NCBI RefSeq assembly: GCF_024346055.1
Contig: NZ_JAGQCH010000006.1
Coordinates: forward strand, 102,864-166,863
Direction of reading: 5' to 3'
DNA from: Cyanobium sp. Cruz CV13-4-11
GTDB lineage: Bacteria > Cyanobacteriota > Cyanobacteriia > PCC-6307 > Cyanobiaceae
Length of the DNA: 64,000 nt
Below, piece after piece: positions 25,183 through 33,824 of the stretch (position 1 is the first letter of the stretch; each line of letters opens with the position of its first letter). The notes beneath the pieces were generated by a model. The model saw only the letters and a program-made list of their open reading frames with translations, made no database searches and was not told the DNA's origin. Position numbers and translations under genes: made by a program.

Positions 25183-26199
25183 TCAGCCGGCCTGTTGCCA
25201 GAGCCGCAGCAGCTCTTCCCGTTCCTGGGGCGAGGGGGGCGGCAGGCGCTTCACGCCGCTGGCGGCCGGGCTGCCGCCGCCGCCGTCGGCGCCGCGGAAC
25301 CCCAGGCGCCTGAGCACAGCCTGACCGTCCCGGGAGAGCAGAAAGGCGACGAAATGCTCGCCGTCCTGGGGCCCGCCGACCGCTTCCCCCCGCAGCACGG
25401 CCGCCGCCAGCACCGTCTCGATGGTGGGATCCGGAACCAGGAGCACATAGCCCCCTGGCCGTTGGCGGCCGGCCTCCTGCTGCCGCGTCAGGGCCGAGGC
25501 CTCGTAGACCAGGGCCAGGTCGCCCTCGTTGGGGCCGCCGCTGATGAATTCCTGCAGCAAGATGTCGGTGGAGCGGGCCGGCCGGTAGACGGCGCGGCGC
25601 AGGGCGGCGGCACAGTCGGATCCGTTCTGGCCCCGGCACCACAGGGCCAGGGTCAGCTGGCCGGAATTGGAGCGCATCGGATCGGTGCTGCGCAGGTCGA
25701 CGCTGCCCCAGCTCGACGGGGCGCCCAGGGCCCCCCATTGGCCCGCCGCCGTGGCGCGCCTGAGCTGGGGCCAGGAGAAGCGGCCGTCAGGGAACAGCCG
25801 CCTGGCCCGCTCCGGCCAGGCCACGGCCACCAGCAGGGTGCGGGCGACGGGAACGGGGGCCTGCAGGAACGGCGCCGGCGCTCCCTGGGCCTGGAGCTCA
25901 TCGGCCAACTGGTTGAGCAGGTCCCGATTGGCGGGGATCAGCACCCGGGGACGCTCGAGGCCCTCCTCCCGGGCACGGTTGACCATGTCCTGGGAGCCTT
26001 GCACCCTCCAGGTCAGGTCGATGCCGCCGTGGCGGCGCTCGAACAGGGGTTCGACGTCGACCATGGCGCCGGCCAGCTCCGATCCCACTGTCACCAGCAG
26101 CGGCCGCCGCAGCCCGGGCAGGGGCGCCGTGGCCAGGGCCAGGGAGGCGCCGGCGATCAACAGGGAAAGCAGGCGCCTGCGGTTCAGGGTCGCTTCCAA
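25183..26199 (-). CDS. exported substrate-binding-type protein
   Basis: A periplasmic-binding-protein-like product. It begins with a Tat/Sec-like leader (LNRRRLLSLLIAGASLALAT) and then LLVTVGSELAGAMVDVEPLF, a pattern of solute-binding proteins; DLRSTDPMRSNSGQLTLALW and DLALVYEASAL support this. The start is uncertain: I use a TTG at 26199, because the frame extends upstream only through GTG codons that would overlap the divergent gene. It faces the vWA lipoprotein gene head to head, and the two share the SBP theme (both contain D/TxxxSNSG), so they likely act together. The ligand is unknown. Confidence 0.65.
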   Translation of the reverse strand: MEATLNRRRLLSLLIAGASLALATAPLPGLRRPLLVTVGSELAGAMVDVEPLFERRHGGIDLTWRVQGSQDMVNRAREEGLERPRVLIPANRDLLNQLADELQAQGAPAPFLQAPVPVARTLLVAVAWPERARRLFPDGRFSWPQLRRATAAGQWGALGAPSSWGSVDLRSTDPMRSNSGQLTLALWCRGQNGSDCAAALRRAVYRPARSTDILLQEFISGGPNEGDLALVYEASALTRQQEAGRQRPGGYVLLVPDPTIETVLAAAVLRGEAVGGPQDGEHFVAFLLSRDGQAVLRRLGFRGADGGGGSPAASGVKRLPPPSPQEREELLRLWQQAG

Positions 26200-26291
26200 G
26201 GGGGGCGGTCCGGGTGCGAAGCAGTCTGACCGGCCCTGCGGAGGCCACAGGCCCTTGCCAGCAGAATGGGGGCACCTTTCCGTTGCTCTCC

Positions 26292-27977
26292 ATGGCACGG
26301 GCCCTGCGGTTGGCCGCCCTCACCACCGCACTCCTCGGCCTGCCGATCGGCGGCTGCAACCTTGTGGCCCCGCCCCCGCTGGAGCTGGAGATGCTGGTGG
26401 GCAGTGCCTTGAAGGGCTTCTGCCAGGAGGCGGCCAAGGCCATCGCCCAGTCGCCGCCACGGCTGGCCGATCGCACCCCGGTGCTGCTGCGCTGCCGGGC
26501 GGCCGGCAGTGGGGACGTGGTCAGTGAGATGGAAACCCATGCCCGGGGGGTGCTCCAGGGCGGCCAGTCGGCCGAGGATCCCCGCATCCCCACCCTGGTT
26601 TCCGTGGACGGCGAGATCTATCTCGACCTGCTGCGGCACCGGCTGCAGCGCCTGGCGCCCAGCCGGGAGCTGATTCCGCCGCCGGCTGATGCGCCGGCCC
26701 TGGCCTCCAGTCCGATGGTGTTCATGACCACCCCGGCCCTGGCCAAGGGCCTCGACCGCCCCGATCCCTTCACCGCCCTGGCCCGCAGCAGCAACCACCG
26801 CCAGTTGGATCCGTCCGCCCCCTCCCAGCCGATCCGCTACGTCCACACCGCCCCGACCCGCTCCAATTCGGGCCTGCAGACCCTGGTGGCGATGGTGGCC
26901 GAGGTGGCCGGCAAGCGACCCGAAGCGCTCACCCTGGCCGATGTGCAGGCCCACGGCGAGGAGGTGGCGGCGATCGAGCGCCACGTGACCCGCTACGGCA
27001 GCTCCACCGATGAACTCGCCCGGGCCATGCAGCGCAACGGGCCCTTCTGGGCCTCGGTGGGTTCGGTCTACGAGTCGTCGGTGGTGGCGGTCAACGCCTC
27101 CCGCCGGGCCGATCAGGAACCCCTCAAGGCGGTGTACCCCAGGGCCACCTACGCCAGCACGATGCGGGCGATCCTGCCGGAGGCCCCCTGGGTGTCGCCG
27201 AAGGAGAAGCAGGCGGCCCTGCTGATCATCGAGCGCCTCCAGAGCGAGGACCTGCAGCGTCTGGCGGCCGATCAGGGGCTGCGGCCGGCCAACCCGGCGG
27301 TGCCGCCCAGCCGCGTCACGGCGGCCTACGGCGCCGATCCCCGGGCCGTTTACGACTCCCTGCGGGCGCCGAAGCCGGAGGTGGTGGAGGCGATCATCGC
27401 CCTCTGGCGCAACCAGGCCAAGAAGCCCTCCCGGGTGGCCCTGGTGGTGGACAGCTCCGGTTCGATGAAGGGGGAGAAGCTGCCGGCGGCCCAGCGCAGC
27501 CTGCAGGCCTACCTGGCCCAGATCGGTCCGCGGGACACCGTGGGCCTGTTCGATTTCGACAACCGGCTGCGGCCGCCGGTGGTGGTGAGCGGGGGCGGCG
27601 CGGGGATGGACCCGGCGGGCCGTTTCATCGCCTCGCTGGAGGCGGAGGGCGGCACCGTCCTTTACGACGCCATCCAGCAGGGGCGCGATTGGCTGCGGTC
27701 CACCCGGCGCCCCGGCGAGATCCTGGCGGTGGTGGTGCTCACCGATGGCCAGGACAACGGCTCGCGTCTGTCCCTGGAGGGGCTGGGCAGCGAGCTGCAA
27801 CGCAGCGGTTTCGCCAGTGATGAGCGCATCGGTGTGTTCACGATGGGCTACGGCAACCAGGGGGATTTCGATCCCGCCGTGCTGCGCCGCATCGCTGAGA
27901 GCAACGGCGGCGATTTCACCACCGGCACGGCGGACAGCATCCGGCGCCGCATGGAAGATCTGCAGATGGCTTTCTGA
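26292..27977 (+). CDS. lipoprotein with substrate-binding and von Willebrand A domains
   Basis: A 561-residue exported lipoprotein. The N-terminus has a lipobox (LGLPIGGCN, Cys near 20). Residues 30-340 resemble a solute-binding protein (VGSALKGFCQEAAKAIAQ, TAPTRSNSGLQTLVAMVAEV). A vWA domain follows with a complete MIDAS motif (VALVVDSSGSMKGEKL), FDFDNRL and VVLTDGQDNGSR. vWA domains bind metal-coordinated protein partners. Its stop overlaps the start of the next gene, so the two are co-translated. The role is unknown; the fusion suggests a surface or periplasmic sensing or assembly function. Confidence 0.75.
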   Translation: MARALRLAALTTALLGLPIGGCNLVAPPPLELEMLVGSALKGFCQEAAKAIAQSPPRLADRTPVLLRCRAAGSGDVVSEMETHARGVLQGGQSAEDPRIPTLVSVDGEIYLDLLRHRLQRLAPSRELIPPPADAPALASSPMVFMTTPALAKGLDRPDPFTALARSSNHRQLDPSAPSQPIRYVHTAPTRSNSGLQTLVAMVAEVAGKRPEALTLADVQAHGEEVAAIERHVTRYGSSTDELARAMQRNGPFWASVGSVYESSVVAVNASRRADQEPLKAVYPRATYASTMRAILPEAPWVSPKEKQAALLIIERLQSEDLQRLAADQGLRPANPAVPPSRVTAAYGADPRAVYDSLRAPKPEVVEAIIALWRNQAKKPSRVALVVDSSGSMKGEKLPAAQRSLQAYLAQIGPRDTVGLFDFDNRLRPPVVVSGGGAGMDPAGRFIASLEAEGGTVLYDAIQQGRDWLRSTRRPGEILAVVVLTDGQDNGSRLSLEGLGSELQRSGFASDERIGVFTMGYGNQGDFDPAVLRRIAESNGGDFTTGTADSIRRRMEDLQMAF

Positions 27978-28738
27978 TGGCGGCATCGGGCTGGACCAAC
28001 CCCCTCGACCATCCCCTGGCGGTCGCCGGCGGCGGCCTCTGCCTGCTGCTGCTGGTGCGTGGCGCTGGGGTGGCCCTTCCCCGGGCGCTCCTGCCGGCCG
28101 TTGGCCTCAGCGTGGCCGGCGCGGCACTGCTGGCCCGGGGGGGAGCGGCCGGGCGCCGCAGCCGCAGCCAGCGCCTTCATGCGCAGCGGCTCGATGCGGG
28201 CCTGGAGGAGGCCCTGGACCGGGCCGGCGGCCTGGCGGTGGCGGCGATGGCGCTGCGGGAGGAGGCCGTGGCCCGTTTCACGGACCCGGGCCATCTGGAG
28301 GCCCTGGGCAATGTCCAGCTCTGCTGCGAGCGGCTGCAGCAACTGCCGGAACGGCTGCAGGAACGGCGGCCCCTGCTGGAGTCGGGCGGGGGACGGCGCC
28401 TCGACCCCGACGACCTGGCCCGTCGCCTGGCCCGGGAGGAGAAGTCCCTGCAGCGGGAGGCGGAGGGTCCCCTGCGCCAGGAACGGCGTCGGCTGGTGGA
28501 CCAGCTGCGCCGCAACTTGCATGCGGCGCGCCAGGGGATGGATGAACGGGAGGCCAGGCTGCTGGCCCTGGCCACCCGGCTGGAGGCCATTGATGGCGGC
28601 CTGCAGCAGCTGCGCCGCCAGGTCGATCACCAGTGGCCGAGCACCGAAGCCAGCGATGCGGCCATGGCGACGGCGATCGAGCCGCTCGATGAGGCGATCG
28701 ATCAGATCGAGCGCTCCCTCGACGCCGGCACCGCCTGA
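27977..28738 (+). CDS. membrane-anchored coiled-coil protein
   Basis: A 253-residue protein whose ATG shares a base with the stop of the vWA gene. It begins with a hydrophobic segment (PLAVAGGGLCLLLLVRGAGV and a second, LLPAVGLSVAGAALLARGG), then a long helical, Arg/Glu/Leu-rich stretch (RLAREEKSLQREAEGPLRQE ...) predicted as coiled coil, and an acidic end. I do not recognise a named family. Tight coupling to the vWA lipoprotein suggests a shared complex. Its 3' end overlaps phoX (opposite strand) by 37 bases. Confidence 0.6.
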   Translation: MAASGWTNPLDHPLAVAGGGLCLLLLVRGAGVALPRALLPAVGLSVAGAALLARGGAAGRRSRSQRLHAQRLDAGLEEALDRAGGLAVAAMALREEAVARFTDPGHLEALGNVQLCCERLQQLPERLQERRPLLESGGGRRLDPDDLARRLAREEKSLQREAEGPLRQERRRLVDQLRRNLHAARQGMDEREARLLALATRLEAIDGGLQQLRRQVDHQWPSTEASDAAMATAIEPLDEAIDQIERSLDAGTA

Positions 28739-30924
28739 TCCGCCAGCAGGGGCCCGCCCGCCAGGCGCCGGATCGCCACCACCCCGGGGCGGGGGGCCCG
28801 ACCGGGGACGCCGGAGGGCCAGTTGGAGCCCAGCGGCACCCAGCGCAGCTGCTCGAAGGGGCGCCCGGAGCGATCCACCAGCCGGTGGGCCTGGGCCTCA
28901 CGGGCCTCCGCAGAAGGGCGGGTGCCGTTGTCCTCGCCCGGGTGCTGCACCGCCAGGAACAGGGTGGATTCGCCGCCGTCGAAGCAGGGGCCGGCGAGCT
29001 CGCACTCCATCGGCCCGATGGCGAAGCAGAAGGCCTCGCCGGCGTGGGGGCCACGGCTGGGCAGCACCCAACAGCTGTTGTTGCCGAACAGATCGAGATC
29101 CGCCGATTTCGTCGAGCGGTCGGTCACCATCCAGATGGACCCCTGCCGGTCGATGGCGAGGTTGTCGGGATTGGCAAAGCCCATCCCCCCCTGCCACGGG
29201 GCCCCGCCGGTGGCCACCATCCGCCAGCGGAAGGAACCGGCCCGGGCCGGACCGTCGTCGGCCAGGCGCATGATCCAGCCGAAGGGCCAGCTGGGCTGCC
29301 CCTTGGGCCCGCGGAAGATGGCCGGGTCGGCCCGGCCGTCGTCGCTGCCGCCCCCGGCGGTGAAGGCGATCAGCAGGTCGCCGTTGAGCGGATCGATCAC
29401 CGTGTCCTCGGGCCGGGCCGCGGGGGTGGCGCCGATGGCGCAGGCGGCCAGGTGGGCATCGATCAGGATCGCCCCCATCCGCTCCTCCCCCTCGCCGGGG
29501 TAGAGGTCGGCCAGGGTGGCGAACCGGCGCCGGTAGGCCGCCACGGCCGCGTCGCTGGCGAAGGCTTCGGCGCCGGGCCTGCGGCGGTCGCTGTGGGGGA
29601 GCAGGATCGCCTGCTCCAAGCCGTGGCGGGCGAAGTGGCCTGGGCCGAGCGGCGCCACGGGGGTGGTGGGCTCCAGGGGCAGCCAGCGGCCCCGGCCCTC
29701 GCCTCCGTCCGGGCCGGGCGGATCGAAGCGGGCCACCTCGAGCCGGCCGGCGCTGAACAGCTCCGAGTTGGCGGGGTCGGCGGGATCGCGGATCGGCTTG
29801 TCGCTGACGAAGCGGTAGAGGTGGCCGCCGTGGCGGTCGCAGCCGGAATAGACCACCAGGGGCTGGCCGGCGACAGCCTTCACGGCCACCGCCTCGTGGC
29901 GGAAGCGGCCCAGCCAGCTGTGCTTCACCGCGGCGCGCTCGGGCCGGCGCGGGTCGAGCTCCACCATCCAGCCGTACTTGTTGCCCGCCAGGCCAAAGGG
30001 GTTGCCGAGGCCGTCGAGGCGCTGGCCGTCGTAGGCGAAGGGACGGGCGGCGGGGGAGACGGAGGAGCCATCGGCGTGCACCGCCTCCGGCACCTGGCTC
30101 TGCATGTTCTCCTCGGCGCTGAGCACCGTGCCCCAGGGGGTTTCGCCGCCGGCGCAGTTGGCGAAGCTGCCGATGATCGCGTCCCCCAGCCCGTCGTCGT
30201 AGCCGAGTCGCTCGCGGCGCCGGAACACGGCCGCCGCTGGCCCCGAGCTGCGCAGCCGCTGGGCGGGGTCGCGCCAGCCGCTGAGGCCGGTGATGCGGCG
30301 ATCGAAGCGGCCGGGCCGCCGCCGCCAGGCTCCGCCGGCCTCCCGCTCCAGTTCGATCACGCCGACGCCCAGGTCGGCCATGCCGGCCGCCGCCAGCTGG
30401 CGGATGGTCCCCAGCAACGGGTCGTCCGCCGCCAGGCTGGCGGCGTCGACCCGGCCGCCCAGGGGGGCAAGCGCTGCGATCACGGCGTCGAACGGCAGTT
30501 CGCCGCCCACCGCTTCGGCATAGCCCTCGCGCCAGGCCCTGGCGCTGATGTATTCGAAGTTCACCGTCAGGAGGGCCCGATCCGCCGCCAGGGCGAGGAA
30601 GGAGAGGTGGTCGTTGTTGAAGCCGAACCGGCCATCGGCCACCGGATCCCCCCAGACCGCCACCACGTCGGCCCGGAAGCCGTCCGGCAGCACCAGCCGG
30701 TCCTCCAGTTCGATGCGGGCGTAGGTGCGCCGCTGGCTGTTGGCATCGAGTCCATCGCTGGGCACCGGCAGGGGGGTGGGCACCACCGGGAAGGGGGTTG
30801 GCCCCGGCCCGGGCGTCGCCGCCAGAGCCGCCGTCTCGGAGCCCACGGCCGCCGAGGGCAGGGCCGCATGGGCGAAGGAGCAGGCGCCGATGCCGAGCAG
30901 GGAGAGCAGATCACGGCGGTTCAT
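28702..30924 (-). CDS. phoX: PhoX-family alkaline phosphatase
   Basis: A 740-residue exported Ca2+/Fe-type phosphomonoesterase of the PhoX (DUF839) family, used to recover phosphate from organic esters. The N-terminus is a Tat-type signal (MNRRDLLSLLGIGACSFAHA). Family segments include RFGFNNDHLSFLAL, GETPWGTVLSAEENMQ, NKYGWMVELDP, GRFRHEAVAVK and GMGFANPDNLAIDRQGSIWM. The ATG at 30924 overlaps the stop of the upstream phytase-like gene (ATGA), so they form one operon. With pstS, PAP2 and the histidine phosphatase it points to a life at low phosphate. Confidence 0.9.
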   Translation of the reverse strand: MNRRDLLSLLGIGACSFAHAALPSAAVGSETAALAATPGPGPTPFPVVPTPLPVPSDGLDANSQRRTYARIELEDRLVLPDGFRADVVAVWGDPVADGRFGFNNDHLSFLALAADRALLTVNFEYISARAWREGYAEAVGGELPFDAVIAALAPLGGRVDAASLAADDPLLGTIRQLAAAGMADLGVGVIELEREAGGAWRRRPGRFDRRITGLSGWRDPAQRLRSSGPAAAVFRRRERLGYDDGLGDAIIGSFANCAGGETPWGTVLSAEENMQSQVPEAVHADGSSVSPAARPFAYDGQRLDGLGNPFGLAGNKYGWMVELDPRRPERAAVKHSWLGRFRHEAVAVKAVAGQPLVVYSGCDRHGGHLYRFVSDKPIRDPADPANSELFSAGRLEVARFDPPGPDGGEGRGRWLPLEPTTPVAPLGPGHFARHGLEQAILLPHSDRRRPGAEAFASDAAVAAYRRRFATLADLYPGEGEERMGAILIDAHLAACAIGATPAARPEDTVIDPLNGDLLIAFTAGGGSDDGRADPAIFRGPKGQPSWPFGWIMRLADDGPARAGSFRWRMVATGGAPWQGGMGFANPDNLAIDRQGSIWMVTDRSTKSADLDLFGNNSCWVLPSRGPHAGEAFCFAIGPMECELAGPCFDGGESTLFLAVQHPGEDNGTRPSAEAREAQAHRLVDRSGRPFEQLRWVPLGSNWPSGVPGRAPRPGVVAIRRLAGGPLLADQAVPASRERSI

Positions 30925-31931
30925 CGGCTGGGGTGGCAGGGGGCGCTCTGGCGCGGCACCAGCAGCGCCAGGTGGTTGTCCTGGCTGGCGTTGAAGTTGT
31001 CGTCCGACGCCAGCAACAGGCTGCCCCGGCCATCGGCCTGTACAGGCCCCGGGGTCAGGGCCTCCCAGTTGTCGGGCGGCAGGCCGGCTTCGATCAGATC
31101 CCACTGGCGGATCGGCTCCAGCACGGCGTCCGGGTCGGACCGGCGATCGGGCAGCGGGTAGTGGGCCAGCAGCGCCTGCCACTGATCGGGGGCCTGGAAG
31201 CGCCGCAGTAGGGCCAGCAGGCCCGGCGCTGGCGAGGCAGCGTTCACCACCAGCAGATCGGTCAGCCCCCAGCCAGGGCCGGCGGGAATGGCCAGCCGGG
31301 CCAGGGGCCGCGCGACGGCTCCAGAAGGGCCGAGGGTCCAGCCCAGCAGCCGCACCTGGGCCGGGGGATCCTGCAGCAGGGGCGATTCCGAGGCCATCAG
31401 CAGCACGTCCGCCTGTCCACTCCGGCGCAGCAGCGCCAGGGATTCCGGGCCCTTGTTGGCCCCCAGCCCCCGCCCTGGCGCCGGCTGCCAGTCGGCGGGC
31501 AGGGGATAGGCGCGCTCCAGCTGGCCGCTGGCCCGATCGAAGGCCAGCAGCTGGGCCGGTCGGTCGCTGCTGCGCCGGCCTTCGCTGGCCACCCAGAGCC
31601 GCTCGCCGCGCACCACCATCCCTTCCCCATCGATCTCAGCCGGCAACGGCGCTCCGGGGGATCCCTTCAGCTCCAGCCGGAACAGGGGCCGCAGCGGCAC
31701 CCGGCCCAGCTGCCGCAGCCCACTCCAGGCGCCCACGCTGCCCTGGGGGGCATCGCTGAGCAGCAGCAGCGCATCGGCGTCGTTCTGGTAGCTGGCGGCG
31801 GAGAAGCCCCCCGAAGGCTGGCCGTTCGCATCCCTCCGCGGCAGGCGGGCGCGGGCCACCAGCTCCCAGCCCGCCTCGGCCGGGCAGGGCAGCAGGGGAG
31901 GTGGAGCGATGGCGACGGGCGGCACAACCAT
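30921..31931 (-). CDS. esterase-like/phytase-like beta-propeller protein
   Basis: A 336-residue protein from the ATG at 31931 (MVVPPVAIAPPPLLPCPAEA). It has WELVARARLPR near the start, then FSAASYQNDADALLLLSD, EIDGEGMVVRGERLWVASEG, NKGPESLALLR and NWEALTPGPVQADGRGSLLL with ASDDNFN, which is the pattern of the esterase-like activity of phytase family. It precedes phoX with a four-base overlap, so a role in organic-phosphate use is likely. Its promoter shares a 90-base gap with the divergent NYN gene. Confidence 0.75.
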   Translation of the reverse strand: MVVPPVAIAPPPLLPCPAEAGWELVARARLPRRDANGQPSGGFSAASYQNDADALLLLSDAPQGSVGAWSGLRQLGRVPLRPLFRLELKGSPGAPLPAEIDGEGMVVRGERLWVASEGRRSSDRPAQLLAFDRASGQLERAYPLPADWQPAPGRGLGANKGPESLALLRRSGQADVLLMASESPLLQDPPAQVRLLGWTLGPSGAVARPLARLAIPAGPGWGLTDLLVVNAASPAPGLLALLRRFQAPDQWQALLAHYPLPDRRSDPDAVLEPIRQWDLIEAGLPPDNWEALTPGPVQADGRGSLLLASDDNFNASQDNHLALLVPRQSAPCHPSR

Positions 31932-32021
31932 GGCCAGATTCTCCTGTCCGCGTGGGGTGGCGGCAGCATCCGGGGACACGCGCTGGGGGCGGTTAGGGTC
32001 GAACCCCGTAGGGGTTGAGCC

Positions 32022-32831
32022 ATGACATCCCCTTCCGGAGTTCTCCCAGCGGCCGGCGGTTCCGTTGAGGACAACGGCAAGCGCCTGGCGGTGCTGATCG
32101 ATGCCGACAACGCCCGGGCGGCGGTGATCGAGGCGGTGCTGGAGGAAGTGGCCCGCTTCGGGGAGGCGATCGTGCGGCGCATCTACGGCGACTTCACCTC
32201 ACCGGAGAGTGCCTCCTGGAAGAAGTTGCTCAACAAGTTCTCGATCAAGCCGATGCAGCAGTTCGCCTACACCGTGGGCAAGAATGCCACCGACAGCACG
32301 ATGATCATCGACGCGATGGATCTGCTGTACACCCGCCGCTTCGACGGCTTCTGCCTGGTGACCAGCGACAGCGATTTCACTGGCCTGGCCGTGCGCCTGC
32401 GGGAGGAAGGGCTGCTGGTGTACGGCTTCGGCGAGGAGAAGACCCCGGCGGCTTTCCGCAATGCCTGCCACAAGTTCCTGTTCACCGAAGTGCTGCGGAC
32501 CGCCTCCCGCCAGGGGGAGGATGCCGCCGCCGCCGAAAGCGCCCGCCGGCCCCGGGAAAGTGATCCCCCCGTCGGCGGCCTTCCCGCCATTCCCGCTGAT
32601 TTCCTGATGGAAGCCCTCGACCGCTCGGTGGATGAGTCGGGCTGGACCCAGCTGGGCACGTTCGGCAGCTACCTGCAGAAGATCCAGCCCGACTTCGACA
32701 CCCGGCTCTACGGCTTCCGCAAGCTTTCCGATCTGGTCCGCGGCTGTCCCTCCCTGTTCGTGATGGAGGAACGGGAGGCCCCGAGCGGCAACCGCACGAT
32801 CGTCTACGTGCGCGCCCGGGAGGACGACTGA
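32022..32831 (+). CDS. NYN-domain ribonuclease-like protein with C-terminal OST-HTH/LOTUS domain
   Basis: A 269-residue LabA-like protein. The NYN (PIN-like) domain has its acidic residues in LAVLIDADNARAAVIEAVLE, KNATDSTMIIDAMDLLY and CLVTSDSDFTGLAVRLREEG. The C-terminus (residues 190-260: FLMEALDRSVDESGWTQLGT ... GFRKLSDLVRG) is a LOTUS/OST-HTH RNA-binding domain. LabA-type proteins of cyanobacteria have been tied to circadian output and RNA metabolism. Five bases separate its stop from the PhzF gene. Confidence 0.85.
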   Translation: MTSPSGVLPAAGGSVEDNGKRLAVLIDADNARAAVIEAVLEEVARFGEAIVRRIYGDFTSPESASWKKLLNKFSIKPMQQFAYTVGKNATDSTMIIDAMDLLYTRRFDGFCLVTSDSDFTGLAVRLREEGLLVYGFGEEKTPAAFRNACHKFLFTEVLRTASRQGEDAAAAESARRPRESDPPVGGLPAIPADFLMEALDRSVDESGWTQLGTFGSYLQKIQPDFDTRLYGFRKLSDLVRGCPSLFVMEEREAPSGNRTIVYVRAREDD

Positions 32832-32836
32832 GGCCC

Positions 32837-33679
32837 GTGTCCATGCTCACCGTTCAGCGCCTGGCGGCCTTCAGCGACGGCGACCAGGGCGGCAATCCCG
32901 CCGGCGTCGTGATCGCTGAGCAGTTGCCTGAGGCTGCCCAGATGCAGCGGATCGCGGCAGAGGTGGGCGACTCGGAAACGGTCTTTGCCGCCCCCCAGGA
33001 GGACGGCTGGCGGGTGCGCTACTTCTCCCCGGCCACCGAGGTGCCCTTCTGCGGCCATGCCACCGTCGCCCTCGGGGCGGCCCTGGCCGAACGCTTCGGG
33101 GCTGGGGTGTTCCCCCTGGTGCTCAACAGCGCCGAGATCACGGTGGCGGGCCGGCGGCAGGGGGAGCGCTGGAGCGCCGCCCTGCAGTCGCCCCCCACCC
33201 ACCAGCGCCCCGTGGGGCCGGAGCTGCTCGCGGCCGGCCTGGCGCTGTTCGGCTACGAACCCAGCGACCTGGATCCCGCCCTGCCACCGGCCATCGTCCA
33301 TGGCGGTGCCGACCATCTGCTGCTGGCCCTGCGCCGCCGCGAGGACCTGGCGGCCATGCGCTACGCCATGAAGGAGGGGGCCCGGCTGATGGCGGCGGCG
33401 GGGCTGCTGACGCTCCTGCTGGTCTGGGCGGAAGGGCCCCGGACGTTCCACAGTCGCAATGCCTTCGCCTCCGGCGGCGTCTACGAGGATCCGGCCACCG
33501 GTGCCGCGACGGCGGCGCTGGGCGGCTATCTGCAGGCCCTCGGCTGGCCCCACGGCGGCAGCCTCGTGGTGGTGCAGGGGGAGGACATGGGCTGCCGCTC
33601 CCTGCTGAGTGCCGAGATCCCGGCGGCGCTGGGTGGCTCAATCCGGGTGGCGGGTCAGGTGCGCTCCCTGGAGCCTTGA
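32837..33679 (+). CDS. PhzF-family isomerase/epimerase
   Basis: A 280-residue protein of the PhzF/diaminopimelate-epimerase fold. Visible: RLAAFSDGDQGGNPAGVVIA near the start, the catalytic Glu in VGDSETVFA, RYFSPATEVPFCGHATVALG, and the C-terminal half motif NAFASGGVYEDPATGAATAAL. GTG at 32837 or ATG at 32843 could start it. The substrate of most PhzF homologues is unknown. Confidence 0.85.
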   Translation: MSMLTVQRLAAFSDGDQGGNPAGVVIAEQLPEAAQMQRIAAEVGDSETVFAAPQEDGWRVRYFSPATEVPFCGHATVALGAALAERFGAGVFPLVLNSAEITVAGRRQGERWSAALQSPPTHQRPVGPELLAAGLALFGYEPSDLDPALPPAIVHGGADHLLLALRRREDLAAMRYAMKEGARLMAAAGLLTLLLVWAEGPRTFHSRNAFASGGVYEDPATGAATAALGGYLQALGWPHGGSLVVVQGEDMGCRSLLSAEIPAALGGSIRVAGQVRSLEP

Positions 33680-33680
33680 C

Positions 33681-33764
33681 TCAGGAGGCCTTCTCAAGCC
33701 GCTTGACGATCCAGCCCATCAACACCAGCGAACCCAGCAGCGTCGCGAGCAGGGCGATCGTCAT
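33681..33764 (-). CDS. possible 27-residue single-helix membrane protein
   Basis: A 27-residue minus-strand frame encodes MTIALLATLLGSLVLMGWIV followed by a basic tail (KRLEKAS). One transmembrane helix with a positively charged end is the shape of small photosynthetic or respiratory complex subunits. I cannot match it to a named subunit. It fits neatly between the PhzF stop (33679) and the next start, but there is no clear ribosome-binding site. Confidence 0.35.
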   Translation of the reverse strand: MTIALLATLLGSLVLMGWIVKRLEKAS

Positions 33765-33824
33765 GGAACCGGATGCATTTTGGTCGCATTATGGCCTCAG
33801 GCCCCACCGCCCCTGGCCCGACCC

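Noticed and set aside
26184..31161. Long frames opposite the vWA gene (26184-27986) and phoX (28885-31161).
   Set aside because: Their products are Ala/Gly/His/Arg-rich shadows of confident genes on the other strand.
31932..32021. A Pho box in the gap before the phytase-like/phoX operon.
   Set aside because: Two loose matches (CTCAACCC and CCTAACCG) with the wrong base between them are too degenerate; pstS has a much better site.
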